DNA of 64,000 nucleotides from Haliotispira sp965263485 (GCA_965263485.1 CBDHHO010000004.1:682001-746000), one strand, 5' to 3'. Shown: positions 52,399 through 62,070, numbered from the stretch's first letter. The notes: generated by a model not told the origin, from the letters alone. Numbers and translations are program-made.

Positions 52399-53819
52399 CA
52401 GATCCTCTTCCGCATGCGCACGGCAACGGCGTTGCGGTGCGCATGGAGCTGCTCTCTGGCAGCCAGCAGTTCGACCGTGGGCCCGAGCTGCTGCAGTCCT
52501 TCCGGGCTGACACTCTGGAAGCTGAGCCAGCGGCCAAAACTCTGGGTGTTGACCCCGGAGTGGCTGCGGGCAAAACCGGCCGTGGGCAGGGTGTGGTTGG
52601 TACCGCTGGCGTAATCGCCAAAACTTTCCGAGGCGCGGGGGCCGCAGAACACCGATGCGGCGTTGACAATCCGGGGCAGCAGGGCCTCGTAGTCATTTAC
52701 GGCCAAAATCAGGTGCTCCGGTGCGTAGGCGTTGCTGAAGGCCAGGGCCTGATCCAGGTCTTCGGTCTCAATCAGGTAACTGCCCTCCAGAGCCCGGGAA
52801 ACCTCGCGCGGCAGCTCTTCGGCTTGGCGCAGGACTGCTGCTTCGCTGCGCAGCAGCAGTTCACCGCAGGGCGATAGCAGCAGCACCTGAGAGCTGGGGC
52901 CATGCTCGGCTTGGGCCAGCAAGTCGGCAGCCAGCACCTCAGGGTCTTGCCCGGCCTCGGCGATGATTAGCACTTCGCTGGGCCCTGCGGGCATATCAAT
53001 TGCCACACGCCGCAAAGCGCGCAGTTTCGCTTCGGTCACATAGCAGTTGCCGGGGCCGAAGATCTTGGCCACTGCGGGCAGGGGAAAGCGTTGCTCTGAG
53101 GCGATATCGGGGCCATAGGCCAGCCCGAGTATCGCCTGGGCCCCGCCGACTTGAAAATACTGCAAGCGGGATGCAACGGATTTATTTGATTTCCGGTCCG
53201 ACTCCCTGGCCTCCGCTTGGGCGAAGCGCCGCAGCAGTTCCATGCAGCCCAACATTTCCGCGGCAGCGTGGGCGCCGCGTTCGGGGTCATACGGCGCAAC
53301 CGACTCAATCCGCCGGGGATTGAGGGGCGGACTGCAAAACGCAATTTGGCGGCAGCCGGCGATGATGGCCGGCACGCCCAGCATCAACATGGTAGAGAAC
53401 AGCGGTGCCGAGCCGCCGGGGATGTAGAGGCCCACCGACTCGATGGCGCGGAACTCGCGCCAGCAATGCACACCAGGGCTGGTTTGCACCGGAGGCTCGC
53501 TGCGGTGCGGCAATTCACTGCGGTGGAATCGGGCGATATTTTGCAAGGCGGTCTGCAGGGCGGATTGCAACTCGGAGTCCAGGCTCTCCCAAGCCTCGCG
53601 CCACAGTCCGGGGGGGATGCAAAACTGCTCCGGGCGCAGCTCCACACCATCAAACCGGGTGGAGAAGCGGCTCAGGGCGGCCGCACCGTCTGCCAGCAGT
53701 TCCCGCTCAATGGCGGCCACTTGTTGGCGGGCCAGTACTTCCTGCTCGCGGCTTGCCGGGCGCGAGCACAGCTCGCGGCGCTGTTGCGCCGTGAGCTGTG
53801 CATAGACGAGGTACTCCAT
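52398..53819 (-). CDS. hisD: Histidinol dehydrogenase
   Basis: A 473-residue enzyme that oxidises histidinol to histidine. Motifs: GLYIPGGSAPLFSTMLMLGVPA, DIASEQRFPLPAVAKIFGPGNCYVTEAK, IDMPAGPSEVLIIAE, LLAQAEHGPSSQVLLLSP, NAYAPEHLILAV and GDYASGTNHTLPTAGFARSHSGVN. Two tandem insertions relative to shorter relatives (DRKSNKSVASR) are minor. It lies 6 bp after hisG. hisC is absent between hisD and hisB, unlike the classic operon. Confidence 0.96.
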   Translation of the reverse strand: MEYLVYAQLTAQQRRELCSRPASREQEVLARQQVAAIERELLADGAAALSRFSTRFDGVELRPEQFCIPPGLWREAWESLDSELQSALQTALQNIARFHRSELPHRSEPPVQTSPGVHCWREFRAIESVGLYIPGGSAPLFSTMLMLGVPAIIAGCRQIAFCSPPLNPRRIESVAPYDPERGAHAAAEMLGCMELLRRFAQAEARESDRKSNKSVASRLQYFQVGGAQAILGLAYGPDIASEQRFPLPAVAKIFGPGNCYVTEAKLRALRRVAIDMPAGPSEVLIIAEAGQDPEVLAADLLAQAEHGPSSQVLLLSPCGELLLRSEAAVLRQAEELPREVSRALEGSYLIETEDLDQALAFSNAYAPEHLILAVNDYEALLPRIVNAASVFCGPRASESFGDYASGTNHTLPTAGFARSHSGVNTQSFGRWLSFQSVSPEGLQQLGPTVELLAAREQLHAHRNAVAVRMRKRI

Positions 53820-53825
53820 ATATGG

Positions 53826-54749
53826 CTAAAACAACATCTTCTCAATGGGCTGGATCAGGATGGAGTGGGCGCCGGCTCCCTTCAGGGCCTCCATGGTTTC
53901 CCACAGCACCGGTTCGCTGCAAACCACGTGGATTGCCACCTGTTCCGGATCTCCCAGCGGAATGATGGTGGGCGAATCGGCACCGGGAAGCAGGCGGCTG
54001 ATCTCACCCACCTTGTCTTTGGGTGCGTTGAGCATGACATACTTGCTGTTGCGGGCCCGCAGCACACTGGCGATGCGGGTTTGCAGCTGCTCTAAGCAGG
54101 CGTGTTTTGCCGGGATCCAGTCATCGCGCGGGCCGCTGTGCTCAAGCAGCACCGCCTGGCTTTCCAAGAGGCGGTGGCATTCGACCAGGTTGTTGGCCAG
54201 CAGTGTCGAACCTGTGGAAATCAGGTCACAGATCAGGTCGGCAATCTTGAGCTTGGGGGCCAGTTCGACCGAGCCGTTCATTTTGACGATCTCGGCGCGG
54301 ACCCCGTGCTGTCGCAGAAACTGTTCCAAGCTGGCGGGGTAAGAGGTGGCAATGGTGCGCCCCTCCAAGGATCGGGGACCCTGCTCGCGGTAGAGTTGTT
54401 CAAGTTCAGCCGAAGCGGCCAGCGATAGTCGGCAGTGGGAAAACCCCAGCTTCCTGCTCACGCGGGTTGCGAAGGCCTCGGTCCGGCTGTGCGCGTGCGC
54501 GTAGCACCCTTCCCAGTAGATGTTCTCCCCGACCATGCCCAAATCGCAGATGCCTTCGGCTACAAAGCTGGGAATGTCGTCATCGCGGATAAACAGCAGG
54601 TCCAGCGGCAACTCGCCGGAGCGGCAGAGCAACTGGCGCGACCCGGGCCGGAGCTGAATGCCGCAGAGTCGCAAAATGTTCATGCTCTCTTCGTGCAGGC
54701 GCCCGGACTTTTGCAGGGCAATGCGCAGTCGTTTCCGATCTTTTGACAT
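53826..54749 (-). CDS. hisG: ATP phosphoribosyltransferase
   Basis: A 307-residue enzyme for the first step of histidine synthesis. Motifs: LRIALQKSGRLHEESMNILRLCGI, LLFIRDDDIPSFVAEGICDLGMVGENIYWE and IADLICDLISTGSTLLANNLVE (PRPP loop). Length and a C-terminal ACT-like part (PTIIPLGDPEQVAIHVVCSE) make it the long, histidine-feedback-controlled form. It is the first gene of hisG-hisD-hisB. No leader peptide or attenuator was identified. Confidence 0.95.
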   Translation of the reverse strand: MSKDRKRLRIALQKSGRLHEESMNILRLCGIQLRPGSRQLLCRSGELPLDLLFIRDDDIPSFVAEGICDLGMVGENIYWEGCYAHAHSRTEAFATRVSRKLGFSHCRLSLAASAELEQLYREQGPRSLEGRTIATSYPASLEQFLRQHGVRAEIVKMNGSVELAPKLKIADLICDLISTGSTLLANNLVECHRLLESQAVLLEHSGPRDDWIPAKHACLEQLQTRIASVLRARNSKYVMLNAPKDKVGEISRLLPGADSPTIIPLGDPEQVAIHVVCSEPVLWETMEALKGAGAHSILIQPIEKMLF

Positions 54750-54954
54750 GGCGGCACTCTAGCAAAAACTGTGGGTTCTTACCAGCGGCCGGGGGCACAG
54801 GGCATGGCCAGGCAAATGAAGCAAACTCCGCCGGGTTGTCAGAGCCAAGCTGTCGGTTTTGCCGGGCGGAAGCATTGCCCGACAAACCGGGGCTTTGGGG
54901 GCTGGATGCCGGGGACCGGACACGGTAGGGCATCCGCTTAGGGGTCCCCTTAGT

Positions 54955-56354
54955 TTACTGTGATACCGTGATGGTGACCTCTCCAGTCACCGTACCCTCA
55001 TAGTCCCCCATGCCCGTGGCGGTAACAGTGTAAAAATATTTACCGCTCACAAGATAGGCGCCATCAACACGCGTAACGGATACTTTCCCATCATCGGTAA
55101 TCGCGGGAGTCAGGACGTCATTGGGATTAGTAAGGTTTGTCTCTACATTCTGCGCCGCAATAAAGGCCGGCCCCTCGGTACGGGGTGCTATCGCTAATGT
55201 GTAGTCGGTATCGAGCCTCAGAGGATTCCCCTCATCGTCATTCACAGAGATGGCATCAGCCGCCAGTTGCTCACCCTTCGCGCTGAGGGCAAGGGTCGGC
55301 GGAGCCGAAGCAGTAAGCGTGCCAGTTGAGATGCTCGTCTTGGCAACCGTGATGGTGACCTCTCCAGTCACCGTACCCTCATAGTCCCCCATGCCCGTGG
55401 CTGTGACCACGTAAATGTAGGTAGCCGCATCGGGAGGATTACCGGAAACAGGCGTAGCGGATACTTTCCCATCATCGGTAATCGCGAGATTCAGGACGTC
55501 ATTGACGTCCTGAATCTGTGTCTCTACTCCCTGCGCCGGAGTAAAGGCCCCCAGATCGTTGCGGAACGCTATCGCTAATGTGTAGTCGGTATCGAGCCTC
55601 AGAGGATTCCCCTCATCGTCATTCACAGAGATGGCAGTAGAGCCCAGCTGCGCATCAGACGCGCTGGGGGCAAAGGTCGGCGGAGCCGAAGCAGTAAGCG
55701 TGCCAGTTGAGATGTCTATCTTGGCAGGGACAGAGGAACCACTTATTGTGCCGTCGCCTGTGCTGCCGCCTGCTGCGCCTGTGCTGCCGCTGCCTGTGCC
55801 ACCTGTGCCTGTGCTGCCTGCTTGGCTACCTGCTGTGCCGTCGCCTGTGCTGCCGCCTGCTGCGCCTGTGCTGCCGCTGCCTGTGCCACCTGTGCCTGTG
55901 CTGCCTGCTTGGCTACCTGCTGTGCCGTCGCCTGTGCTGCCGCCTGCTGCGCCTGTGCTGCCGCTGCCTGTGCCACCTGTGCCTGTGCTGCCTGCTTGGC
56001 TACCTGCTGTGCCGTCGCCTGTGCTGCCGCCTGCTGCGCCTGTGCTGCCGCTGCCTGTGCCACCTGTGCCTGTGCTGCCTGCTTGGCTACCTGCTGTGCC
56101 GTCGCCTGTGCTGCCGCCTGCTGCGCCTGTGCTGCCGCTGCCTGTGCCACCTGCTTCGGGGGGGTCACAGGCGACAAGTAGCAGTGCCAGAGAAAGGAGG
56201 GCGAATGGGCGCAAAAAAACCGCGGGAAAAGAAAATTTCCTGCGGCATACATTTATCTCCGGGGATTTCTGTTGGCTCAGATCTGGTACATGTGCGATGT
56301 GCGATGTGCGATGTGCGATGTGCGATGTGCGAATTCTATTGAATTCTTGTTCAT
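54955..56354 (-). CDS. Lipoprotein locus 3: heptamer-switched repeat lipoprotein (currently out of frame)
   Basis: ATG 56354 (GGGAG upstream) reads MNKNSIEFAHRTSHIAHRTS through six heptamers and stops at 56277. The body frame is open from the array to 54955, so seven or four copies would restore it. The signal peptide is RPFALLSLALLLVAC, followed by a Gly/Ser/Thr stalk of 29-residue repeats and two modules of about 115 residues beginning ISTGTLTASAPP and ending TGMGDYEGTVTGEVTITV, resembling bacterial Ig-like surface repeats. A TTG at 56214 could start a version without the array. The body is unrelated to loci 1 and 2. Confidence 0.78.
55745..56155 (-). repeat. 87-bp in-frame tandem repeats (stalk of locus 3)
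   Basis: Nearly identical 87-bp units, almost five in all, encode 29 residues containing GSTGTGGTGSGSTGAAGG. Every unit is a multiple of three, so copy changes would alter stalk length only. Confidence 0.93.
56291..56332 (-). repeat. Heptanucleotide array (TCGCACA x6 on minus strand)
   Basis: Six perfect units, one base different from the array unit at loci 1 and 2, in the same place between start codon and signal peptide. Confidence 0.97.
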
Positions 56355-56396
56355 TGGTACAATACTCCCTATTGTAAAAACTGTGAAAAATATGAT

Positions 56397-56416
56397 ATTC
56401 CGACCAAGGTCGGAAT
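56397..56416 (-). promoter_or_regulatory. Palindromic upstream site of lipoprotein locus 3
   Basis: ATTCCGACCTTGGTCGGAAT on the minus strand, a perfect inverted repeat 42 bp before the start codon. Otherwise the upstream DNA differs from loci 1 and 2, which marks this site as the conserved part. Confidence 0.6.
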
Positions 56417-56518
56417 GGTTTCGATGAATTAAGAACTCTGAAACCAGAAACAGTTTAGCATCTTTTCGGTAAAAGAGCAAGAAACTCAAGAAAAACTTCC
56501 GGAACTTTTGTTGAATAC

Positions 56519-56745
56519 GGGCACCTCTAAAAATTCGCTTTTGTTTTCTTGCGAAGCTATTTGGGAGCGAAGAAGTGAGGCCGAAGAATACTTTGTGGTA
56601 TTGTATAGGCTTCCATGCTTCAGTATGGAAGAAAATGCAGGCCGTGCGCAGCAAGAGCCTACCGCCTCTTCTGAGGAAGCTGTTCGTTTCAAAAGAGCGA
56701 GCAAGAGCGCGCCATCAAAATGGTGGGGAATTTTTAGAGGTCCCC
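56519..56745. repeat. TIR element, 227 bp, long subfamily
   Basis: It runs from GGGCACCTCTAAAAATTCGC to GAATTTTTAGAGGTCCCC. The interior shares the palindrome TTCCATGCTTCAGTATGGAA and GAAAATGCAGGCCGTGCGCA with the element at 18183. The ends are good but there is no clean target duplication. Confidence 0.85.
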
Positions 56746-57149
56746 TAAAGATACATCTCCTCTAAGCCACTGCAAAGCTAGTAAGAGAATTTTCATTCAG
56801 TCATTTGATTCTGCCCGGAGCGCCACGCACTGATTGACGTGGGGAAGGGCTAGAGCACGAATCCTGCGATTCAAGTAACCCGGTGTTGGCGAAAACCCTT
56901 GCTTTTCCAAAAACTCTCTCTCAAGCAGAGCCCGAAATTATCCCGCACCTGTAAAAGCGGCCTTCCCATCCTTCCCATAGACTATGCGCTAAATTACAAT
57001 CCTAAATTCTGCTTCCGGCGGCCTTTCGGGCCCTGCCGGGCAGTTCCGCTGCGTCACTCGCTCCTACCAAAACCCGAAGGATCAAAAGCATCCAAGGAGT
57101 CGGAAGGAGTCAGGAAGAACAGCGGGGATAAGGCAAGAGGAATTGCGCC
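56746..57149 (+). promoter_or_regulatory. Upstream region of the chemotaxis operon
   Basis: About 400 bp with no credible gene. A GCGGCCTTTCGGGCCCTGCC hairpin-like sequence lies near 57018. A GAGG ribosome site (about 57136-57139) precedes cheA. I cannot name a promoter with confidence. Confidence 0.4.
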
Positions 57150-59552
57150 ATGAGTGACTATTTGGATCCAGAAAACCAGGAATTGCTCAAGGACTTCTTC
57201 ATTGAGGCAGAACTGCAAGTCGAGATCATGGAACGGACGATCCTAGCCCTTGAGTCCGACCCCCGCGACCACGACTCCATCGACGAACTGTTCCGAGCCG
57301 CCCATACACTCAAGGGCGGAGCCTACACCGTCCAGATGAACGAGCTGGGCCTGTTCACCCACAAGATCGAAGACCTGCTCGACGAAGTGCGCGACGACAA
57401 GCTGGAAATTGACGCCCCCCTCATCGACTTGCTGTTGGAAGCCATTGACGTGGTCAAAGAGATGTTACGGGAACGGCTGACGGGCAGTGTGTATCAGCAA
57501 AATACCAGCGAGTTGGAGCAGCGGCTGGAGTCTTGGAAGAACGGCAGTCCGCTTGTCACGCAAGCTGCCCAAACATCCCAGACAACCGAAGATGCTCCTC
57601 CCAGTGACACAACTTCTGGCAGCGCTGCCATGCCCGAACTGCTCTCCCGTGCCGAATACGATGATTTATGCCAGCAGGCCGAAGGGGCAGTGGTCCGGCT
57701 GCGTGTTCACTTTGACGAATCCAACCCGATGAACACTATCGGAGCCGTACAGGAATTTGCCCGTCTCAAAGACATGGGAACCTTATGGCTCACTCACCCT
57801 GACTTTGAAGAGCTGTATGAGGATAATTTCTTCGAATATGTAGACTACTACCTAGAAATTAAAGACGGCAGAGCCGAGACAGAGCTGCGCGACTACGCCA
57901 TGCTGCCGGACGTGACTCTGGACATCGAAATTCAGCCTCTGAGCGAAGATATGGCCGCGGATCCAGATGCCGCCAAAGCCGTGGTCGCAGCTCCTCCGGC
58001 AGCAGAAGACGAAGTGCCCGAGCAAGAGCGGGCAGCAGAAGAAATGGCTCTGCGCGATGGCAGTGTGGCGGCGGTCAAGCCGCCTGAGGATAAGCCTCCG
58101 GGGGAGCCTCCCGATAAAAAGAGTCGGAGCAAGAAGGATGGAGGCAATGCTTCGGTGCTGCGGGTCGACAGCCGCCGGGTCGATGAAATACTGAACTTGG
58201 TCAGTGAAGCCGTGATCAACAAAGCGACCTTCAACCAAATAGCCGGTCTGTTGCAGGAGCTGGGCGCAGGCCTGCGCTCGGCCCGCCAGGCGGTGCGTGA
58301 TGAGTTGAACAGCATAATTGAGGAACTGCTGCGCAGCCCGGCCCGGCTGAACAGCCTCCAAGGGGATGATGTACTACAAGGTGCACCAATGCGCAGCACC
58401 CGCAAGAAACTGCAAGACCAGGCCTCCCGCATCCAGAACCAGTTTGACCCGCTGGAGAACCAGCTCAAAAATATCATCACCCGCTTTGGCACTTCTTCGG
58501 TCAATCTGGCGCGCAATACCAACGACCTGCACGAAGCCATTCTCAGCATGCGCATGGTGCCGATCAGCCAGGTATTTTCGCGTTTCCCGCGCTTGGTGCG
58601 CGACCTCTCGCGCTCGCTGGACAAGAAAGTCGAGCTGCTCCTCGAAGGCGAAGAAACCGAAATTGACAAATCGGTGGCCGAAGAGCTGCTGGATCCGCTG
58701 ATGCACTGCGTGCGCAATTCTATGGATCATGGGATTGAGGGCAAAGGGCAGCGCGGCGGCAAACCCGAAACCGGTCAGATCAAGCTCTCAGCGATAAACG
58801 AGGGCAGCAACGTCATTATCGAGATCTCGGACGATGGGGGGGGCATTTCGCTTGAGAGAGTGCGCGCCAAAGCCGTGGCCAACGGCGTGATCGCGGAGGG
58901 CAAAGTGCTCAGCGATCAGGAAGCCTTCAATTTGATCTTTGAAGCGGGTTTCTCGACAGCAAAAGAAGTTAGTAATATTTCCGGTCGCGGAGTGGGGCTG
59001 GATGTGGTCAAAAAACAGATCGAAAAGCTCAACGGCATGATCAATATCTGGTCCGAAGCGGGGCGCGGGGCGCGCTTTACCATTCGCCTGCCGTTGACCC
59101 TGGCTATCATCCAAGGGCTGCTGGTACGGGTGCGCAGTGAAGTCTACGCTATTCCGATCACCGCTGTGGCCGAGAGCATCCGCATCACATCCGAGGATAT
59201 TCACCTGATCGACAACTACGAAGTGATCAGTGTGCGCGATGATGCAATTTCGCTGCTGCGCCTGAATCGGCTCTTTCAGCTTGAAGAAGAGGGCGTGAGC
59301 TCAGACGGCTACAAATTTGTGGTAGTAGTCGGCACCGAGGAGCGGCGGGTGGGCCTGATGGTCGATAATCTAATCGGTGAAGAAGATGTGGTAATCAAAC
59401 CGTTGGTCGACCGCTATACCTACTCTCCCGGAGTCGCCGGGGCCACCATCCTGGGGGATGGCACGGTGTCTCTGATCCTGGATGTCAGCCAGTTGCTGGA
59501 CCTGGGCATCCGGTACGAGCGCCTGATGCGCGAGCAGAAGCGGCATCTCTAA
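57150..59552 (+). CDS. cheA: Chemotaxis histidine kinase CheA
   Basis: An 800-residue kinase. P1: LFRAAHTLKGGAYTVQM with phosphorylated His52. About residues 160-260 form a P2-like or spirochaete-specific domain, then a charged linker. P3 dimer helices follow from about 335. P4: HCVRNSMDHGIE (N box), ISDDGGGISLERVRAKA (G1), FSTAKEVSNISGRGVGLDVVK (G2). P5, the CheW-like coupling domain, is at about 650-795 (LLVRVRSEVYAIPI, RVGLMVDNLIGEEDVVIKPL). It passes receptor signals to CheY to control flagellar rotation. First gene of cheA-cheWR-cheX-cheY. Confidence 0.96.
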   Translation: MSDYLDPENQELLKDFFIEAELQVEIMERTILALESDPRDHDSIDELFRAAHTLKGGAYTVQMNELGLFTHKIEDLLDEVRDDKLEIDAPLIDLLLEAIDVVKEMLRERLTGSVYQQNTSELEQRLESWKNGSPLVTQAAQTSQTTEDAPPSDTTSGSAAMPELLSRAEYDDLCQQAEGAVVRLRVHFDESNPMNTIGAVQEFARLKDMGTLWLTHPDFEELYEDNFFEYVDYYLEIKDGRAETELRDYAMLPDVTLDIEIQPLSEDMAADPDAAKAVVAAPPAAEDEVPEQERAAEEMALRDGSVAAVKPPEDKPPGEPPDKKSRSKKDGGNASVLRVDSRRVDEILNLVSEAVINKATFNQIAGLLQELGAGLRSARQAVRDELNSIIEELLRSPARLNSLQGDDVLQGAPMRSTRKKLQDQASRIQNQFDPLENQLKNIITRFGTSSVNLARNTNDLHEAILSMRMVPISQVFSRFPRLVRDLSRSLDKKVELLLEGEETEIDKSVAEELLDPLMHCVRNSMDHGIEGKGQRGGKPETGQIKLSAINEGSNVIIEISDDGGGISLERVRAKAVANGVIAEGKVLSDQEAFNLIFEAGFSTAKEVSNISGRGVGLDVVKKQIEKLNGMINIWSEAGRGARFTIRLPLTLAIIQGLLVRVRSEVYAIPITAVAESIRITSEDIHLIDNYEVISVRDDAISLLRLNRLFQLEEEGVSSDGYKFVVVVGTEERRVGLMVDNLIGEEDVVIKPLVDRYTYSPGVAGATILGDGTVSLILDVSQLLDLGIRYERLMREQKRHL

Positions 59553-59608
59553 AAAACGAGCTCTTCGGCGGCATCGCGCAAACCCGGTCGAGAGTGCAGA
59601 GGAAGCTT

Positions 59609-61270
59609 ATGTCGGAACGGAACAGGGCTCAGATGGATGGCAGCTCCACGGAGGACATGGAACAACAGAACCCGGGGGATTCCGGAACAGAAGAGCTGCG
59701 CGAAGATCTTCGCATAGTGACCTTCAGCCTGGGTCGCAAGGCCTATGGCATCGACATCATGCAGGTCAAGGAAATCTCCAGTGCCCGGCGCTTCACCTAT
59801 GTACCCAACACTGCCGGCTATGTGCGCGGCGTGTTCAACCTGCGCGGCGAAATCATTCCGGTGCTGGACATGCGTCTGTTCTTCAACCTAGATATCTCAG
59901 GGGAACGCTCGGAACTGGACATCACGCGCAACAATGAAATATATGAAGACTTGATCATCCTGAGCTTTGGCTACATCAATATCGGAATCATCGTCGATAA
60001 TATCAGCCACGTGGTCAGTATTGAGCGCAGCATGATCCAGCATTCGCATCCGCTGTTTGCAGAGCTGGATCTGCCCTATATCGACGGCATTATCAATTAT
60101 AAGAAACAGCTATACATCATTTTGGCAATACACCGGATCATCGATCCTCAGCTCGATACAGGCGAAACTCAGGGCTTTGAAGAGGTTTTTATGCCCCGGC
60201 TGGTGCAAAGTCATGCCGAACAAAGGTCGGCCCCGGAGTCTGGGCAGCTTTTGCCGGTACGGGAATCACAGCAGCCAGGAGTCTGCCCGGGAGGACAAGA
60301 GGCCGGGGATGCCCCCTCCCTTCCGCCCTCCTCGGCTGATTCGGCTGTTCAGGATGCCCGGGATTTTGCCCAAGGCAGAGGGGATACAGGTGAAAATCCG
60401 GACGAGGCAGACCCGGCCCCGCAGTCTGTGGCAACGGAAACTCAGGACGGCGCCTCAGAACCGCGGGGAGAGGCGATGGACACCCCCGAGGTCCGCGACC
60501 CGAATGAGCGGCGGCTCTTCCGGGCCTTGGCCCGGGAAGGCTTTATGTCAGGCACTTGCAATGCAGAATTAGTGGAACAACAGTGGCGCAACTGGTATCG
60601 CGCCAAAAACATCGACGTACCCGAAGAAGAGCTGCTGGATTCGCCGCACAATTGCCGGGAGTTCATCGAGTCGCTCCGCTCGAAATCCCACAATCAGTAT
60701 TGGTCAGAAGATTTGCAGCTGGTGGTCAAACGATATTTTGAGAATCACAGCGGCAACCTCAATGTTTGGCACGCGGGCTGTGGGAGTGGACGAGAGACCT
60801 ACTCGCTGACTGCCGCGCTGATCAGCGCGGCTCCGGAGGCCCATATCCAAGTGCGGGCCGCAGACGCGGATCTGCTGGAGGTGGCCGAAGCACCCCTGTT
60901 GAAAGTCGGCGCGCCCTCGGAACTGCCCGCCTGGCTGCGCGAATACCTGAACCAGGAACGGGGCAAAGAAGGCTACAGTTTTGCCAAAGCGCTCAAAGAC
61001 CGAATTATCTTTGAATACCAGGACGTACTCCACGCCAGTCCGCATACCAGGGCCGACCTGATCGTGATCCGGGATCTGCTCTCCCGCTATCCCGCAGCGG
61101 AGCAGGACTACATACTGGAGACCCTCACGTGTTCGATAAAAATGGGGGGTCTGATAGTGGTGGGGGACAACGAAAGCCTCAGTGCAGAGGAATGGGAACT
61201 GGTCGAGCATGAGCCACTCAGAATCTATCGCAGAAAAAGTGCAAGAAAAGCTGGGGAGGGAAGCGCATGA
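59609..61270 (+). CDS. CheW-CheR fusion protein
   Basis: A 553-residue fusion. Residues about 30-175 are CheW (IVTFSLGRKAYGIDIMQVKEI, VFNLRGEIIPVLDMRLFF), the coupling protein of receptor arrays. After a low-complexity linker (about 190-300), residues about 305-545 resemble the CheR methyltransferase: WHAGCGSGRETYSLTAALI where CheR has WxAGCSTGEExYS, and LIVIRDLLSRY. Such CheW-CheR-like fusions are known in treponemes and help form arrays at high membrane curvature. GAGGAAGC lies before ATG 59609, and it overlaps cheX by 4 bp. Confidence 0.9.
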   Translation: MSERNRAQMDGSSTEDMEQQNPGDSGTEELREDLRIVTFSLGRKAYGIDIMQVKEISSARRFTYVPNTAGYVRGVFNLRGEIIPVLDMRLFFNLDISGERSELDITRNNEIYEDLIILSFGYINIGIIVDNISHVVSIERSMIQHSHPLFAELDLPYIDGIINYKKQLYIILAIHRIIDPQLDTGETQGFEEVFMPRLVQSHAEQRSAPESGQLLPVRESQQPGVCPGGQEAGDAPSLPPSSADSAVQDARDFAQGRGDTGENPDEADPAPQSVATETQDGASEPRGEAMDTPEVRDPNERRLFRALAREGFMSGTCNAELVEQQWRNWYRAKNIDVPEEELLDSPHNCREFIESLRSKSHNQYWSEDLQLVVKRYFENHSGNLNVWHAGCGSGRETYSLTAALISAAPEAHIQVRAADADLLEVAEAPLLKVGAPSELPAWLREYLNQERGKEGYSFAKALKDRIIFEYQDVLHASPHTRADLIVIRDLLSRYPAAEQDYILETLTCSIKMGGLIVVGDNESLSAEEWELVEHEPLRIYRRKSARKAGEGSA

Positions 61271-61749
61271 GAGTCGAATACATCAATCCTTTTGTCAAGG
61301 CGGCCTATTCGGTCATATGCGAATTCCTTGGAGAGGAGCAGCTTGCGCGCGGCAAGATCTACCTGAAGCGCGAGAATATGCAGCAGGTGATGGGTCTGGT
61401 CGCAGTAATCGGTCTGACCGGACAGGCCGAAGGCCGGGTGCTGCTGGACATGGAAGAGCAGACCGCGCTAAACATCGCCGGCATCGTCAACGGTGAAACA
61501 TTTTCCGAAGTTGACGAGATGGTGCAGGCCACAATCCAAGAAATCGCCAACATGTTCTGCGGCCGAGCTATCACCGAGCTGCACAACCTGGGGTTTCCCT
61601 TTGATATTACGCCCCCGGCAATTTTTATGGGTAAGCAAATGCGTCTGGCCAACGCCCGGCAGGAAATCCTGGTACTGCCACTGGAGACTGGATCGGGCCA
61701 GGTTGATGTGCATATCTCCATTTTTGACAAGGTACCGGAAAGTGAGTAA
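61267..61749 (+). CDS. cheX: CheY-P phosphatase CheX
   Basis: A 160-residue protein beginning MRVEYINPFVKAAYSVICEFLGE, with the CheX helix EVDEMVQATIQEIANMFCGRAITEL, which carries the ExxN pair (Glu and Asn) that removes phosphate from CheY-P. CheX is the main CheY phosphatase in spirochaetes and Thermotoga. Its ATG overlaps the end of the fusion gene. Confidence 0.95.
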   Translation: MRVEYINPFVKAAYSVICEFLGEEQLARGKIYLKRENMQQVMGLVAVIGLTGQAEGRVLLDMEEQTALNIAGIVNGETFSEVDEMVQATIQEIANMFCGRAITELHNLGFPFDITPPAIFMGKQMRLANARQEILVLPLETGSGQVDVHISIFDKVPESE

Positions 61750-61808
61750 TCTGCTGTTGCTTCGCAGGAAGAGCGAATTTTTTAGAAGTGCTCTAAAAAC
61801 TCTCCATT

Positions 61809-61864
61809 ATTCTAATGCCGTGATTCTAATGCCGTGATTCTAATGCCGTGATTCTAATGGCGTG
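61809..61864. repeat. 14-bp tandem repeat between cheX and cheY
   Basis: Four copies of ATTCTAATGCCGTG, the last with one change. Worn TIR pieces lie on both sides (GCGAATTTTTTAGAAGTGCT at about 61774). Confidence 0.88.
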
Positions 61865-62070
61865 CTTGGCAGCGATCTTTTTGCCAGATAGTTGGCACTT
61901 GCTCCGCCCTGTGCCCGGACCATCAGTAAGGCCCCTTATCATACAGCAAAGTACGCTTCACTTCTTCGCCATCAGCCCAAATCCTCCAAAGGGCGGGGGC
62001 TGAGTACCGAAAGGTTGTTTGAATTCCCCTCAGAGCAGGGCAATCCAACAATTCTCACAGAAAGCGATAC

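Noticed and set aside
55707..56342. Cysteine- and leucine-rich and alanine/glutamine-rich frames across the 87-bp repeats
   Set aside because: An 87-bp repeat without stops is open in several frames at once. Only the Gly/Ser/Thr frame continues into a signal peptide and folded modules.
56899..57153. 84-residue frame before cheA
   Set aside because: It has a basic, proline-rich composition without a ribosome site and overlaps the cheA start; best read as leader DNA.
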